Of a DNA stretch of 64,000 nt, positions 1 to 8,858 are shown piece by piece. The position numbers and the translations under genes are program-made. Origin of the DNA: JABMQB01 sp963677475. GTDB lineage: Bacteria; Bacteroidota; Bacteroidia; Bacteroidales; Prolixibacteraceae. Under the pieces are notes generated by a model, which was given only the letters and a program-made list of their open reading frames with translations, ran no database searches and had not been told where the DNA came from. Position 1 is the stretch's first letter, and each line of letters starts with the position of its first letter. The stretch lies in assembly GCA_963677475.2 (NCBI GenBank), contig CAXXQD010000017.1, positions 1 through 64,000 on the forward strand. Direction: 5' to 3'.

Positions 1-2400
1 CAAAAACCGGATAATAAAATATTCAAAGAATGGTCGTTGGTTTACGACGATTATGTTACAGAGAAAGAAAAATCAAGAGAATCATTATTAACAATAGGAA
101 ACGGATACATGGGCATTCGGGGTGCCCTGGAAGAATTCAAGGCTTGCCAAACAAATTATCCCGGGACATACATTGCCGGATTATACAACCGCTTGGTCTC
201 TAAAGTTGCGGACAGGGATATTGAAAACGAAGACTTCGTGAATACCCCAAATTGGATGTTTGTTGACTTCAACCTTGATGGGGAAAATTGGTTTTCGGAA
301 GGTTCATTTAAAATTCTCTCCATCAATCGGGAATTGAATTTTAAAAACGGAACACTAGCAAAAGAATTGATTGTACAAGATTCAAAAGGCAATAAGACCA
401 AAATCAAGAGTACGCGTTTCGCAAGTATGTTTAACCAGCATGTTGCAGGATTAAAATATTCTATCCAACCAATTAATTATTCAGGATCAATTAATATTAA
501 GTCACAGCTTGATGGCAACATTATAAACAGTGGAGTTGCAAGGTATAACGACCTGAACCAAAAGCATCTCCAGGCTAAAACCGAAGGAACTAATGGGAAA
601 CATTCCTGGATAAGTGTTGAAACTACCCAATCAGCCATTGAAATTGCAGTTGCCGCAAAGCATTCCATTATAGGCAAACCAACACAAATCGAAAGTAGCT
701 CAAAACCTGGAGAAAGCACCACACATTTTTCTATTGATTTAAAAGTAGGACAAGAATTTGTATTTGAAAAAATTGTTGCAATTCATACATCAAAACCCGA
801 TGATGTACCGGATCCTTTGTCAAAAAGCAAGGAAATAATTGAAAAAATTGGCGACTTTGATTCTGAACTAAAATTAAGCGAAAAAGCCTGGGGGGAAATT
901 TGGGATACAATCGACATTCAAATTAAAGGGGATGTAAAATCACAGATGTTAATTAGGCTTCATTTGTATCATTTAATGGTTGCAGCCTCACCTAACAATG
1001 TGAATATTGATGCCGGAATTGCTGCGCGAGGCTTACATGGAGAAGCCTATCGTGGACATATTTTCTGGGATGAATTATATATCCTCCCATTATACAATAT
1101 TTTCTTTCCGAAAGTTGCTAAATCGGTGCTGAACTACAGGGTGAAAAGAATTGAAAAAGCGAGGGCATATGCAAAAGAACATGGATATAAGGGTGCAATG
1201 TACCCCTGGCAAAGTGGTAGCGATGGACGAGAAGAAACCCAGACAATCCATTTAAACCCGATCTCGGGCAAATGGGGCGACGATTACAGTTCGTTGCAAA
1301 GGCATATTTCTATCGCAATTGCATATAACACCTGGTATTACGTTCAGGTAACCAACGATTTTAAATTTTTAGAGGAGGGTGGAGCAGAAATGTTTCTTGA
1401 AATATGCAGGTTCTGGGCGAGCAAAAGCAAACTGGGTATTGAAACCGGGAAGTACTCTATTTCCAAGGTAATGGGCCCCGATGAATTTCATGAAGAACAT
1501 AAAAACAGTGCAGGCGGCGGGGTTAAAGATAACGCATACACCAATATTATGGTAGCGTGGCTGTTTAGCAAGGCAGAAGGATTATTGAAAAAAATACCGG
1601 AAAGTTCTGCCACTGCAATAACATCAAAAATAAACCTTACGCCAAATGAAATTGTTGAGTGGAGCAACATTGCCAAACGCCTGAATATTCCTGTTTCGAA
1701 AGAAAGTATTATCGAACAATTTGATGGATATTTCGACCTAAAAGAATTGGATTGGGATGCTTACAGAGAAAAATATAAAAATATTTACCGACTCGATCGG
1801 ATATTAAAAGCCGAAGGCATATCACCAGACGACTACAAACTGGCAAAGCAGGCAGATACCTTAATGACCTTTTATAATATTGATGAAGAAGACATAAGCC
1901 AAATCCTTCAAAACTCAGGAGCTTCCATCAGTAATGATTATCTAGAAAAAAACTACCATTATTACCTCGAAAGGACATCACATGGTTCTACTTTAAGCCG
2001 GGTAGTACATGCCTATCTTGCAAATATTTTTGGTGATAAAGAGCTAGCCAATGAATTGTATTTTGATGCTTTGGCAAGCGATTACACTGATATTCAGGGA
2101 GGAACTACTGCAGAAGGAATCCATGCCGGGGTAATGGGAGGAACTGTATTAATGGCTTTTACTTCGTATGGGGGAATTAACCTAAAAAAAGAGCTGTTAC
2201 ATATTAATCCTTCATTGCCTAAAAAATGGAAATCACTCAAATTTAAGCTCGCTTTTAAAAACAATTTATATGAATTACATATTACTTCTTCCGAAATTAA
2301 AATAATTGTAAATAGTGAGATTTCTAAGGAGGTTGGGGTTGTGGTATCAAATAAAAAAATAATTTTGCCAACCAATAAGCAAGTAAAACTGAATTATTAA
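1..2400 (+). CDS. Glycoside hydrolase family 65 protein (disaccharide phosphorylase or alpha-glucosidase), 5' end outside window
   Basis: The reading frame is open from the first base (Q-K-P-D-N-K...), and the usual GH65 N-terminal signature SLLTIGNGYMGIRGALEE appears within about 25 codons of it. The true start therefore lies just upstream of the window. Family members cleave alpha-glucobioses such as maltose, trehalose or kojibiose, usually by inverting phosphorolysis giving beta-glucose 1-phosphate. Visible marks are FWDELYILP in the (alpha/alpha)6 barrel, the GPDEFHE motif near 1474-1494 that carries the general-acid Glu, DNAYTN near 1530, and TSHGSTLS near 1976, the region that binds phosphate in phosphorylases. 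No signal peptide is visible in the part seen, so a cytoplasmic enzyme is likely. Bacteroidota also have hydrolytic GH65 members, so substrate and mode cannot be fixed. A kinase-like gene follows after 19 nt. Confidence 0.9.
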   Translation, partial: QKPDNKIFKEWSLVYDDYVTEKEKSRESLLTIGNGYMGIRGALEEFKACQTNYPGTYIAGLYNRLVSKVADRDIENEDFVNTPNWMFVDFNLDGENWFSEGSFKILSINRELNFKNGTLAKELIVQDSKGNKTKIKSTRFASMFNQHVAGLKYSIQPINYSGSINIKSQLDGNIINSGVARYNDLNQKHLQAKTEGTNGKHSWISVETTQSAIEIAVAAKHSIIGKPTQIESSSKPGESTTHFSIDLKVGQEFVFEKIVAIHTSKPDDVPDPLSKSKEIIEKIGDFDSELKLSEKAWGEIWDTIDIQIKGDVKSQMLIRLHLYHLMVAASPNNVNIDAGIAARGLHGEAYRGHIFWDELYILPLYNIFFPKVAKSVLNYRVKRIEKARAYAKEHGYKGAMYPWQSGSDGREETQTIHLNPISGKWGDDYSSLQRHISIAIAYNTWYYVQVTNDFKFLEEGGAEMFLEICRFWASKSKLGIETGKYSISKVMGPDEFHEEHKNSAGGGVKDNAYTNIMVAWLFSKAEGLLKKIPESSATAITSKINLTPNEIVEWSNIAKRLNIPVSKESIIEQFDGYFDLKELDWDAYREKYKNIYRLDRILKAEGISPDDYKLAKQADTLMTFYNIDEEDISQILQNSGASISNDYLEKNYHYYLERTSHGSTLSRVVHAYLANIFGDKELANELYFDALASDYTDIQGGTTAEGIHAGVMGGTVLMAFTSYGGINLKKELLHINPSLPKKWKSLKFKLAFKNNLYELHITSSEIKIIVNSEISKEVGVVVSNKKIILPTNKQVKLNY

Positions 2401-2419
2401 TTTTTTAATGTAGTGTTGT

Positions 2420-3083
2420 ATGCTGGGGGACGTGCTTTTAATTAATGACTTTCATAAAAAAGCAGCAAAATCAATTTATGATTATCTGTTAAAAGAAGTT
2501 AGCAAAAAAAAGAAAGGGTATCGGTTTATTGTGGCCATTTCAGGGGAATCGGGTGCCGGGAAATCTGAACTTTCCCATTCATTGGCTTTGCTCCTGAAAA
2601 AGGAAAACCAAAGGGTTAAAATCCTTCACACCGATAATTATTATAAAATTGCCCCCAACGAACGTAATGCCTGGAGGCAATCAAGAGGGTTAAAACATGT
2701 CGGGACAACCGAATATGATTGGAAACTTTTAGACAGGAACATCCGTGAATTTAAAGAAGGCAGGGAAGCTCTTATGCCTTGTGTTGATATTGTTTCGAAA
2801 CAAATTGACAAATTAATTACTGATTTTTCCGATATTGAAGTTCTTGTTGTGGATGGTTTATATGCCATTAAATTAAAAAAGGTTGATTTAAAAGTTTATA
2901 TCGACCTAACCTACCACGATACGAAAAAAAAACAGGGGCAGTAGGGGCAAAGAAGACAATGACGAATTCAGGTTTCAGGTGCTTGAACGCGAACACCAAA
3001 GCATGTTGGAATTAAAACCCAAAGCCCATTTGATTGTTAATAAAGATTACGACGTTATTGAGGTTCAACAAGAACCAGCTTAA
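2420..3083 (+). pseudogene. Uridine kinase-like P-loop kinase, frameshifted in an A9 run
   Basis: The first frame (2420-2944, 174 aa) has a Walker A motif GESGAGKS at residues 42-49, the DNYYK motif seen in uridine kinases, and VVDGLYA (Walker B-like). It ends early at TAG 2942-2944. Directly after nine As (2924-2932), a +1 shift restores the conserved continuation NRGSRGKEDNDEFRFQVLER and runs to TAA at 3081-3083, giving about 221 aa, the size expected for the family. One extra A explains everything. It could be a sequencing error, a real mutation, or transcriptional slippage on the A run. The gene follows GH65 by 19 nt and probably shares its transcript. A role phosphorylating a sugar or nucleoside released by the GH65 pathway is only inference. 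Confidence 0.75.
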
Positions 3084-3089
3084 GCATAA

Positions 3090-3115
3090 AAAAATCCCGA
3101 TTTCTCGGGATTTTT
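3090..3115. terminator. Bidirectional rho-independent terminator
   Basis: An 11-bp perfect stem (AAAAATCCCGA / TCGGGATTTTT) closes a TTTC loop, with A and T runs on both flanks. It sits between the convergent kinase gene and amidohydrolase gene and can serve both strands. Confidence 0.85.
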
Positions 3116-3141
3116 CATGTACGGAAATTGAGTTCTCCCCT

Positions 3142-4701
3142 CTAATTGATACCCAAAAAACGTCTTGGATTTTCCCCGGCAATACGATCAAAATCGCTAC
3201 CAAAGGCAGTTTTAAAATCGGTGTAATACTGCTCTATAGTTGGCCCGAAGAACTGTGCCAGAAAAAAATCAGATCCGTATAATAATTTAGACTTTTCATA
3301 TTCAGATAGCTTGTTAAAAAAGCTTTTTTTGAATGTTTCCAAATTTTCTTTAATCGTAAATATTAGCTTATCCTTTCCAGGCGAATGAATCAATTTCCCT
3401 TCTGAAAAACAAGATAAATCGGTGTATGCATTTGGATAAGCTTCATTGCGGACCAAGTCAAAAATTTCTTTCGCCCAGTTATCAATTAATCCGCCGTAAT
3501 AAAGGGCATTCCACATTACCGCCCTTTCCCGGTAGGTTAGGTCTTCCCTCAAATACATAAACTTTCTCTTTTTTATAAACCCCGACAAAATAATCCTCTG
3601 CTGCTTTGGTGATAAATGGCTTATTAGTTCTTCTAAATCTTCGGTTTCAAATTTAGTTTTCGGGAATTTATAATTGAGATAGTCCATTATTTGCCCACTT
3701 CCTCCAAAGTGTGCAAAATTGATGTGCAGGTTTTTATATTTTTTCAATACCAATTCCCAAAGTTTTGGGTGGTTGAGCATTCGTGCCCTTTCTTTTATGG
3801 CATCGCTCACTTTCAAACTAAAAAACTTGTTCTGAAATTTAATGGTTTTACGTATCCTGACAACCTGCTCATTCATAAACACATGCCCCCTAATTGCGAG
3901 GTTTGATGAAAAGCATGCAAAACCGGCATTTGAATTATGCACCGTAATCGGGATATTATTTGCTTCACAAAAGGCATAAACCCCATTGTTTCCCATTAAA
4001 ACCGGATCGGTTGGAGAAAATCCCGCAGGAGCGTAAAGTTTTACGCCAAAAAACTTAGGGTTATCCCCCAACAATTTCTCTTCCAGTTTTTTAACAATCG
4101 CTACTTTTCCCTTATTCTCACGCCTCGGGTCAACACTAAAAAACGGCATAATGTTCGAATATTTTCCGGCTAAATATTCCAGGTCATTAATTTGTTGTGT
4201 ATAATTGGCATCGTCAAAAAAATTAACTTCGTTATCCTTCTTTTTCTTAAAGCTTTTTTCAAGTTTTTCGATATTGTCCTTCAATTTATCAATTATCTGA
4301 AGCAGATCCGGTTCGTCTTTAAACTTACGCCGTATTTTACCTTTAACAATGGGCAGGATTTTGCATATTACCCAGAAAATCCTTTTTATGCGCCTTCTGT
4401 AGCGGTTATTTTTAGATTCGTTCCCATCGTTGTCATCAACATAGGTTAAATCAAACATCAGAGGTGTAACAACCAACTCTTTGTTATACGCATTATTTAG
4501 TACTTCAAAAACATCTTCGCTCGATTGCGTTACATCGTCCAATACTTTGCTAATCCCTTCTATTTTATATTTTAATTTATCGGAAGGTAAATCATCGTCG
4601 AGAATTTCTTCGATGGTAAGTAAAGATTGGATAATGTTTACAAGTTTGCGAACAACAACGTTTTTGTTAAATACGTGGCAATGGATATCATAGTGTGTCA
4701 T
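3142..4701 (-). CDS. Amidohydrolase-family (metal-dependent TIM-barrel) protein
   Basis: 519 aa. The N-terminus begins YDIHCHVF, the HxH metal motif of the amidohydrolase superfamily (H7, H9). Further candidate metal or active-site residues are His in ITVHNSNAG (about residue 255), His in INFAHFGG (about 330) and Asp in LYGSDFF (about 480). This is the order seen in amidohydrolase-2 (TIM-barrel hydrolase/decarboxylase) proteins. An insert at about residues 110-190 is rich in Lys/Arg and probably helical, which is longer than typical family members. No signal peptide. It is the last gene of a minus-strand set with a 90-aa protein, a lipoprotein and a membrane protein. The substrate is unknown; metal-dependent hydrolysis or decarboxylation is a family-level inference. 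Confidence 0.75.
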   Translation of the reverse strand: MTHYDIHCHVFNKNVVVRKLVNIIQSLLTIEEILDDDLPSDKLKYKIEGISKVLDDVTQSSEDVFEVLNNAYNKELVVTPLMFDLTYVDDNDGNESKNNRYRRRIKRIFWVICKILPIVKGKIRRKFKDEPDLLQIIDKLKDNIEKLEKSFKKKKDNEVNFFDDANYTQQINDLEYLAGKYSNIMPFFSVDPRRENKGKVAIVKKLEEKLLGDNPKFFGVKLYAPAGFSPTDPVLMGNNGVYAFCEANNIPITVHNSNAGFACFSSNLAIRGHVFMNEQVVRIRKTIKFQNKFFSLKVSDAIKERARMLNHPKLWELVLKKYKNLHINFAHFGGSGQIMDYLNYKFPKTKFETEDLEELISHLSPKQQRIILSGFIKKRKFMYLREDLTYRERAVMWNALYYGGLIDNWAKEIFDLVRNEAYPNAYTDLSCFSEGKLIHSPGKDKLIFTIKENLETFKKSFFNKLSEYEKSKLLYGSDFFLAQFFGPTIEQYYTDFKTAFGSDFDRIAGENPRRFLGIN

Positions 4702-4711
4702 GGGGAATTAT

Positions 4712-4984
4712 TTATAGAAGTTTTGAAACCAGGGTCACCAAAATTTTTCCAAATTTTTCAGAATTGGAAAAGATGGAGTTGATCTTGTTATTAGTGCTTT
4801 CTGCCGATTGTACAATATCAATTAGCTCGTTTAGTGTGGCTGTATCTCCTTTTTCAGGACAAACAGCAGCAATAATATCATTTGACAAGGTTGTTTTTTG
4901 CTCGATTTGAGTTGCGTATTTTTTGTCTGTTGCATCGGCAGCATCGTTCAAGATATTATCTAAGTCGTTTGGATCGAAAACCAT
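4712..4984 (-). CDS. Small acidic protein of unknown function (90 aa)
   Basis: I do not recognise this gene. It encodes 90 residues without signal peptide or membrane segment: an acidic, Asp/Asn-rich N-terminus (VFDPNDLDNILNDAAD) followed by predicted helices, with one Cys in AAVCPEKGD. It starts 22 nt after the lipoprotein gene and ends 10 nt before the amidohydrolase start, so translation is probably coupled within one operon. The tight packing between two clear genes is the main reason for calling it real. A small partner or adaptor of its neighbours is conceivable, but nothing in the sequence proves it. Confidence 0.6.
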   Translation of the reverse strand: MVFDPNDLDNILNDAADATDKKYATQIEQKTTLSNDIIAAVCPEKGDTATLNELIDIVQSAESTNNKINSIFSNSEKFGKILVTLVSKLL

Positions 4985-5006
4985 AATATTATGTGTTTTA
5001 AGTTGT

Positions 5007-5675
5007 TTAAATTTTTGATTTTAGTTCTTTGAGTTTCTGAAGGTATTCCTCCACCTTTTCTTCTTTTTGTTGTAAGGTTTCAGCTTTACCTGCCAGGCCA
5101 GAAACAAAGCTGTCAACTTTATCGATTGTGTTGTTAATTTTATCATCGCTTATTCCAAACATGCTCAAATACTTTTTCCTGTTCTCATCCACTTTAACAG
5201 CAGAATTCAAATAACTAGTAATGGCATTGTTCGCACTTTTTATAGAGGTATAGCTATCCCTGATTTCTTGCTCCAACTTCTGCTCAATTTCGTTTAAAGG
5301 CAGAACCAGTTCGAGGCGTTTCGCATTAATTTTTTCTTGCATGCCCGTACCTAACTGTATAATGAAGCTCATTCGTTGTTGAATGTCATTTGAACTTACA
5401 ATCTCATTCCATTTTGATTCCACTGTAGGGTTTTTAAATACATTATTGGCAAATTCGGGAATCCATGTTTCCGTAATTAAATCATCTAATTCGCTTCTCT
5501 TTTCATTAAAAAACACGTGCAATAAATTAATATGCGATTGTTCGACACTTGCTACGCGCTGTCCTATTTCTTCCGATAAAACAGGTGCTTGCTTCGGGAT
5601 TGAAATACATCCAACATTTAGGGAGAATAAGACTATAATAAATCCTTTAAAAAAATTAGCTCTCATTGAATACAT
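5007..5675 (-). CDS. Putative coiled-coil lipoprotein
   Basis: 222 aa. The N-terminus is a lipoprotein signal peptide: basic MRANFFKG, a hydrophobic core, then the lipobox LNVGC with the acceptor Cys near residue 23. The mature protein is highly charged and helical, with heptad-like stretches at about 120-160 and again at the C-terminus (LQQKEEKVEEYLQKLKEL), so a coiled coil is likely. No enzymatic motif is seen. Translation could also start three codons later at the second Met. The start overlaps the end of the upstream membrane-protein gene by 20 nt, which implies coupled translation. I cannot name a family. Location in the outer or inner membrane, facing the periplasm, is inferred from the lipobox only. 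Confidence 0.65.
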   Translation of the reverse strand: MYSMRANFFKGFIIVLFSLNVGCISIPKQAPVLSEEIGQRVASVEQSHINLLHVFFNEKRSELDDLITETWIPEFANNVFKNPTVESKWNEIVSSNDIQQRMSFIIQLGTGMQEKINAKRLELVLPLNEIEQKLEQEIRDSYTSIKSANNAITSYLNSAVKVDENRKKYLSMFGISDDKINNTIDKVDSFVSGLAGKAETLQQKEEKVEEYLQKLKELKSKI

Positions 5676-6594
5676 TATTTAGGATATCATCAATTGATTT
5701 TTGAACATCTTCAATCGGCTTATTTGAAGAAAGTTCCGATTTCACTTTAGTAAGGTTTTGTATAAAAGCCTGTTTTGCTGAAAGGTTTTCTTTTTCGTGC
5801 AAGGCTTGCAAATTAGTAAGTTTCTGATTCAGAACATCTTCCTGCTTCCCGATAAATATTGACTCAACGGCAAACACCAGCCTTGTAAGGATTCGATATA
5901 CCAGCGCTGCTGAAAAGCCACCAAGCATGGCGAGTAATGGGATCGTCAGTTTTAATCCTGAATCGCCGGCAGGCTTAAAATCTATCGCCTCTGTAAGTAC
6001 CACTGCCATCATTAATCCTGCAATAATCCCCAGCAACAACCTGATCCAGTAAGAGGTCTCAAACTTAGGATCGTAAGTACCATTGTTTAAATAGGTATTC
6101 ACCTGAAACAAAGCACTAAAACATCCGCCAAGGGCAGCTGCTGTGAGGATAAAAACCAAATTAATCAATAATTTCCACCCTGAGCTTTTCAATATTCCTT
6201 CAGCCAGCGATTCGGCATTTACACAAGGTGACAAACTAATACCAATAAAAGCAATCAAACTAATAATAGTAACAATTACAAGCCTACGAACCAGCCACAC
6301 GGGACCTAAAAAAGTGTACCATTTTTCTTTTCTGGCTTCGTTGTACAACAACAAAATACTCATCGGTTTTGCCGGAAGAAGTTTTTGTGAAAGCTGGTTA
6401 TGCAGGGTTAATATCTCAGCATTTGAAAGGTTTAATTCAACAGGATTCTCAATATTGTTATCAAGGATTTTCTCTGTTAAAGGAGGTATGGTTTTCCCCT
6501 CAGATGCCAGATATTTGATCATGGCAATATTTTCTTGTAACAGTCTTTTCTTAATTGGATGAGAAATTGGTTTTAACGCTTCTTCCTCTTTCAT
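5656..6594 (-). CDS. Four-segment membrane protein of unknown function
   Basis: 312 aa. A soluble, helical N-terminus of about 100 residues is followed by four likely membrane segments (about residues 108-130, 148-172, 190-210 and 224-250). The C-terminal 60 residues are charged and coiled-coil-like. The third and fourth segments are Gly/Ala rich (LLLGIIAGLMMAVV, LAMLGGFSAALVY). It is the first gene of the minus-strand set that continues with the lipoprotein, the 90-aa protein and the amidohydrolase; its stop lies inside the lipoprotein gene. I do not recognise a family. The topology suggests an inner-membrane platform with both soluble ends on the same side. The region between this start and the divergent ThuA-like gene should hold the promoter, but I see no clear consensus. 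Confidence 0.65.
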   Translation of the reverse strand: MKEEEALKPISHPIKKRLLQENIAMIKYLASEGKTIPPLTEKILDNNIENPVELNLSNAEILTLHNQLSQKLLPAKPMSILLLYNEARKEKWYTFLGPVWLVRRLVIVTIISLIAFIGISLSPCVNAESLAEGILKSSGWKLLINLVFILTAAALGGCFSALFQVNTYLNNGTYDPKFETSYWIRLLLGIIAGLMMAVVLTEAIDFKPAGDSGLKLTIPLLAMLGGFSAALVYRILTRLVFAVESIFIGKQEDVLNQKLTNLQALHEKENLSAKQAFIQNLTKVKSELSSNKPIEDVQKSIDDILNNVFNES

Positions 6595-6843
6595 TGTGTA
6601 TTTGGATTAGTAGTAAACAATAGGGTTATTAGTTAATATAAAGGTTAAATATTTTAGAAGCACTCGATAAAGGAGTAGGGCCACATTAGGATTTTCCGTT
6701 GAAAATCATTTTCAAATTACCACATTAGTTTGACAAATACAATTTCTTCGTGTTACTTTTATAAAAAAGTATCTGATATTAGAATTGGACAACAATTAGT
6801 GTCTATTTTTTTTGCATTTTTAGCGTACTTAAAATTAACCTAT

Positions 6844-7611
6844 ATGAAACCACTTAATTATGTCCTGGCTTTTATTATTCTTTTTGCAAGCTCATGCAAT
6901 GCCCAAACGAAGGGTCCCTTAAATAACAAAAAGGTTTTAATAACTTATGGTGGCAATAAGACACATCAGCCTAAACAATGTGTGGAAATCCTGCTTCCCT
7001 GGTTAAAATCGGAAGGAGCCCTTGTTGATACATTTTCATCGCTCGATATTTATGCGGATACTAATTATATGGAAAGTGTTGATTTGATCATTCAAACCAT
7101 TACCACCTCAACAATAAACAAAGAACAAGAACAAGGTTTGCTTACGGCTGTAAAAAATGGTGCTGGTATTGCAGGATGGCATGGCGGCTTAGGCGATTCA
7201 TTTCGGAATAACCCGAAATATCAATATATGATTGGAGGCCAATGGGTAGCACACCCGGGAGGAATGATCGATTACACGGTAAACATAAGAAAACCTAAGG
7301 ATCAAATAATGCGGGGCATAAGCGATTTTCAAATGCATAGCGAGCAATACTACATGCATGTCGATCCAAATATACAGGTGCTTGCAAGCACACAATTTAA
7401 CGAAGAATATGATCCCTGGATTGATGGCTGCATTATTCCGGTTGTATGGAAGAAAACATACGGAAAAGGAAGGGTATTCTACTCATCGCTTGGGCATGTT
7501 GCCGCTGATTTTGAAGTGCCAGAAGTTTGGGAGATCCTTAAACGCGGAATAATCTGGAGCAGCGAAAGCCGTTATTCCCCAACCGAAAAATGGGTAGAAC
7601 CTGCATATTAA
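6844..7611 (+). CDS. ThuA-like domain lipoprotein (glutamine amidotransferase fold)
   Basis: 255 aa from ATG 6844. The frame is open further upstream to 6730, but only the 6844 start places a lipoprotein signal peptide at the N-terminus (MKPLNYVLAFIILFASSC, acceptor Cys at about 18). The body matches the ThuA / trehalose-utilisation-like domain: VLITYGGNKTHQP at the start, then AGWHGGLGDSFRNNPKYQYMIGGQWVAHPGG, and near the end PVVWKKTYGKGRVFYSSLGH. These proteins have a class-I glutamine-amidotransferase-like fold. Many lie in sugar-degradation loci, but their reaction is not well defined. Here it stands alone, with about 240 nt to the next gene, and divergent to the envelope gene set. Confidence 0.8.
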   Translation: MKPLNYVLAFIILFASSCNAQTKGPLNNKKVLITYGGNKTHQPKQCVEILLPWLKSEGALVDTFSSLDIYADTNYMESVDLIIQTITTSTINKEQEQGLLTAVKNGAGIAGWHGGLGDSFRNNPKYQYMIGGQWVAHPGGMIDYTVNIRKPKDQIMRGISDFQMHSEQYYMHVDPNIQVLASTQFNEEYDPWIDGCIIPVVWKKTYGKGRVFYSSLGHVAADFEVPEVWEILKRGIIWSSESRYSPTEKWVEPAY

Positions 7612-7852
7612 TTTTCTAACAGAAATTCCAGAACTTTTTAATTCTGAACACCCTTTTCAAATTGATTTGCGTATTGAAAAATATCGTATTGTCAATACTC
7701 AACTTATAATCCCACTCCTTTATCAACAAATGTAAATGAATTCTATCGGGCAATTTTTTTTCTTTGCAGATATATAATAAAAGGGGTTGATCTAAAGTCT
7801 ATTATTTCATTCACAAAACCCTGCATTTAATTAGACATTAAAACGAAACCAC

Positions 7853-8692
7853 ATGAGAACATTTAGATTAGGAATTGCCATTGTTTTAGCCACTTTCATA
7901 AGTTTTTCAGCGAAAGCTTTTTGCACAAGTAATAAAATAATAAAAGAAAATTTTTCTATTAAAGATATTCCAGTAACAGTTTGTTACAGTAACGAATGCG
8001 CCCAAAATACCTTATTAATACTTAGCCACGGGTTTAACGGATCAAAAGAAAACTGGAACGACAAAATGGAAGTGCTTGCCCAAAAGGGATATTATACGGT
8101 TGCATTTGACAACAGGTACCATGGGGAAAGGAAAGACATTTCGTTGGAAGAAAAAGTAATGACCAAAGAAGGCTTGATCGATGTTGTTTCTTTAAGAAAA
8201 CTGATCAGCGAAACCGCCTCTGATGTTTCTGTCCTGATAGATTATTTTATGCAAAAGAAGCCACTAAAATTTGAAGAAATAGGGATGATAGGCATTTCGC
8301 TGGGTGGATATATTACTTATACAAGTCTTGTAAACGATGAGCGAATTTCGTTTGCAGTCCCATTAATTAGTACTCCTTTTTGGGACGATATTCCTGAGAA
8401 TCCAATTTTTCTTCGGACACCGGAATCCATTAAAGAACTTAAGGAATACTCAAACCTGAAAAGTCCTGCAACTCATATCAACAAAATAGTGGATCACAAT
8501 ATTTTAGGGCTCATTGGTAAAAACGACACTCATTTTGATGTCGCCAGGGTCATTGAATTCTATGACAAATTAAAGGATACGGATACGAATCCGCAGGGCA
8601 AGTTCAAAATAGAACTCAAAATATACGATGTAGCCCATGAAGTAAATGCAACCATGTGGAACGATGTTTTATCCTGGCTGCAAGAACTTTAA
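7853..8692 (+). CDS. Secreted alpha/beta hydrolase
   Basis: 279 aa. A Sec signal peptide ends near residue 22 (SFSAKAF). The alpha/beta-hydrolase core shows the oxyanion region SHGFNGSKENW, then AFDNRYHG, the nucleophile elbow GISLGG with Ser149, a probable acid Asp in GKNDTHFD (about residue 225), and the catalytic His in VAHEVNA (about 264). This is an esterase/peptidase-like fold, most similar in pattern to prolyl-oligopeptidase or dienelactone-hydrolase-type single-domain enzymes. The substrate cannot be told. It has its own upstream gap of 240 nt and is followed by 166 nt, so it is probably transcribed alone. It is likely periplasmic. Confidence 0.8.
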   Translation: MRTFRLGIAIVLATFISFSAKAFCTSNKIIKENFSIKDIPVTVCYSNECAQNTLLILSHGFNGSKENWNDKMEVLAQKGYYTVAFDNRYHGERKDISLEEKVMTKEGLIDVVSLRKLISETASDVSVLIDYFMQKKPLKFEEIGMIGISLGGYITYTSLVNDERISFAVPLISTPFWDDIPENPIFLRTPESIKELKEYSNLKSPATHINKIVDHNILGLIGKNDTHFDVARVIEFYDKLKDTDTNPQGKFKIELKIYDVAHEVNATMWNDVLSWLQEL

Positions 8693-8827
8693 TTCCGTGG
8701 AATATATCAATAACCATTGTATTTTATTTAGACATTTACCAAAATAATATAAATATGCCGATGCCCCTATTTTGATAATTAGCATATTAAAAAACCATCA
8801 TACACCAAAATTCCAACAAATTGTTGC

Positions 8828-8835
8828 TATTTTTG
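8828..8835 (+). promoter_or_regulatory. -7 promoter element (TAnnTTTG)
   Basis: TATTTTTG matches the Bacteroidota -7 consensus and lies 23 nt before the ATG at 8859. No clear -33 TTTG at the right spacing is visible, so this is tentative. Confidence 0.4.
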
Positions 8836-8858
8836 AGATACGTCAATAAAAAAGCACA

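Noticed and set aside
2924..2933. Programmed -1 ribosomal frameshift at AAAAAAC
   Set aside because: The register needed is +1, and the heptamer is not in the required X-XXY-YYZ frame.
6143..6562. Plus-strand frame opposite the membrane-protein gene
   Set aside because: Overlaps the membrane segments of the real gene; no recognisable features.
7671..7698. CGTATTG repeats and the palindrome GTATTG-T-CAATAC before the alpha/beta hydrolase gene
   Set aside because: Short, AT-rich and only once palindromic; not enough to call an operator.
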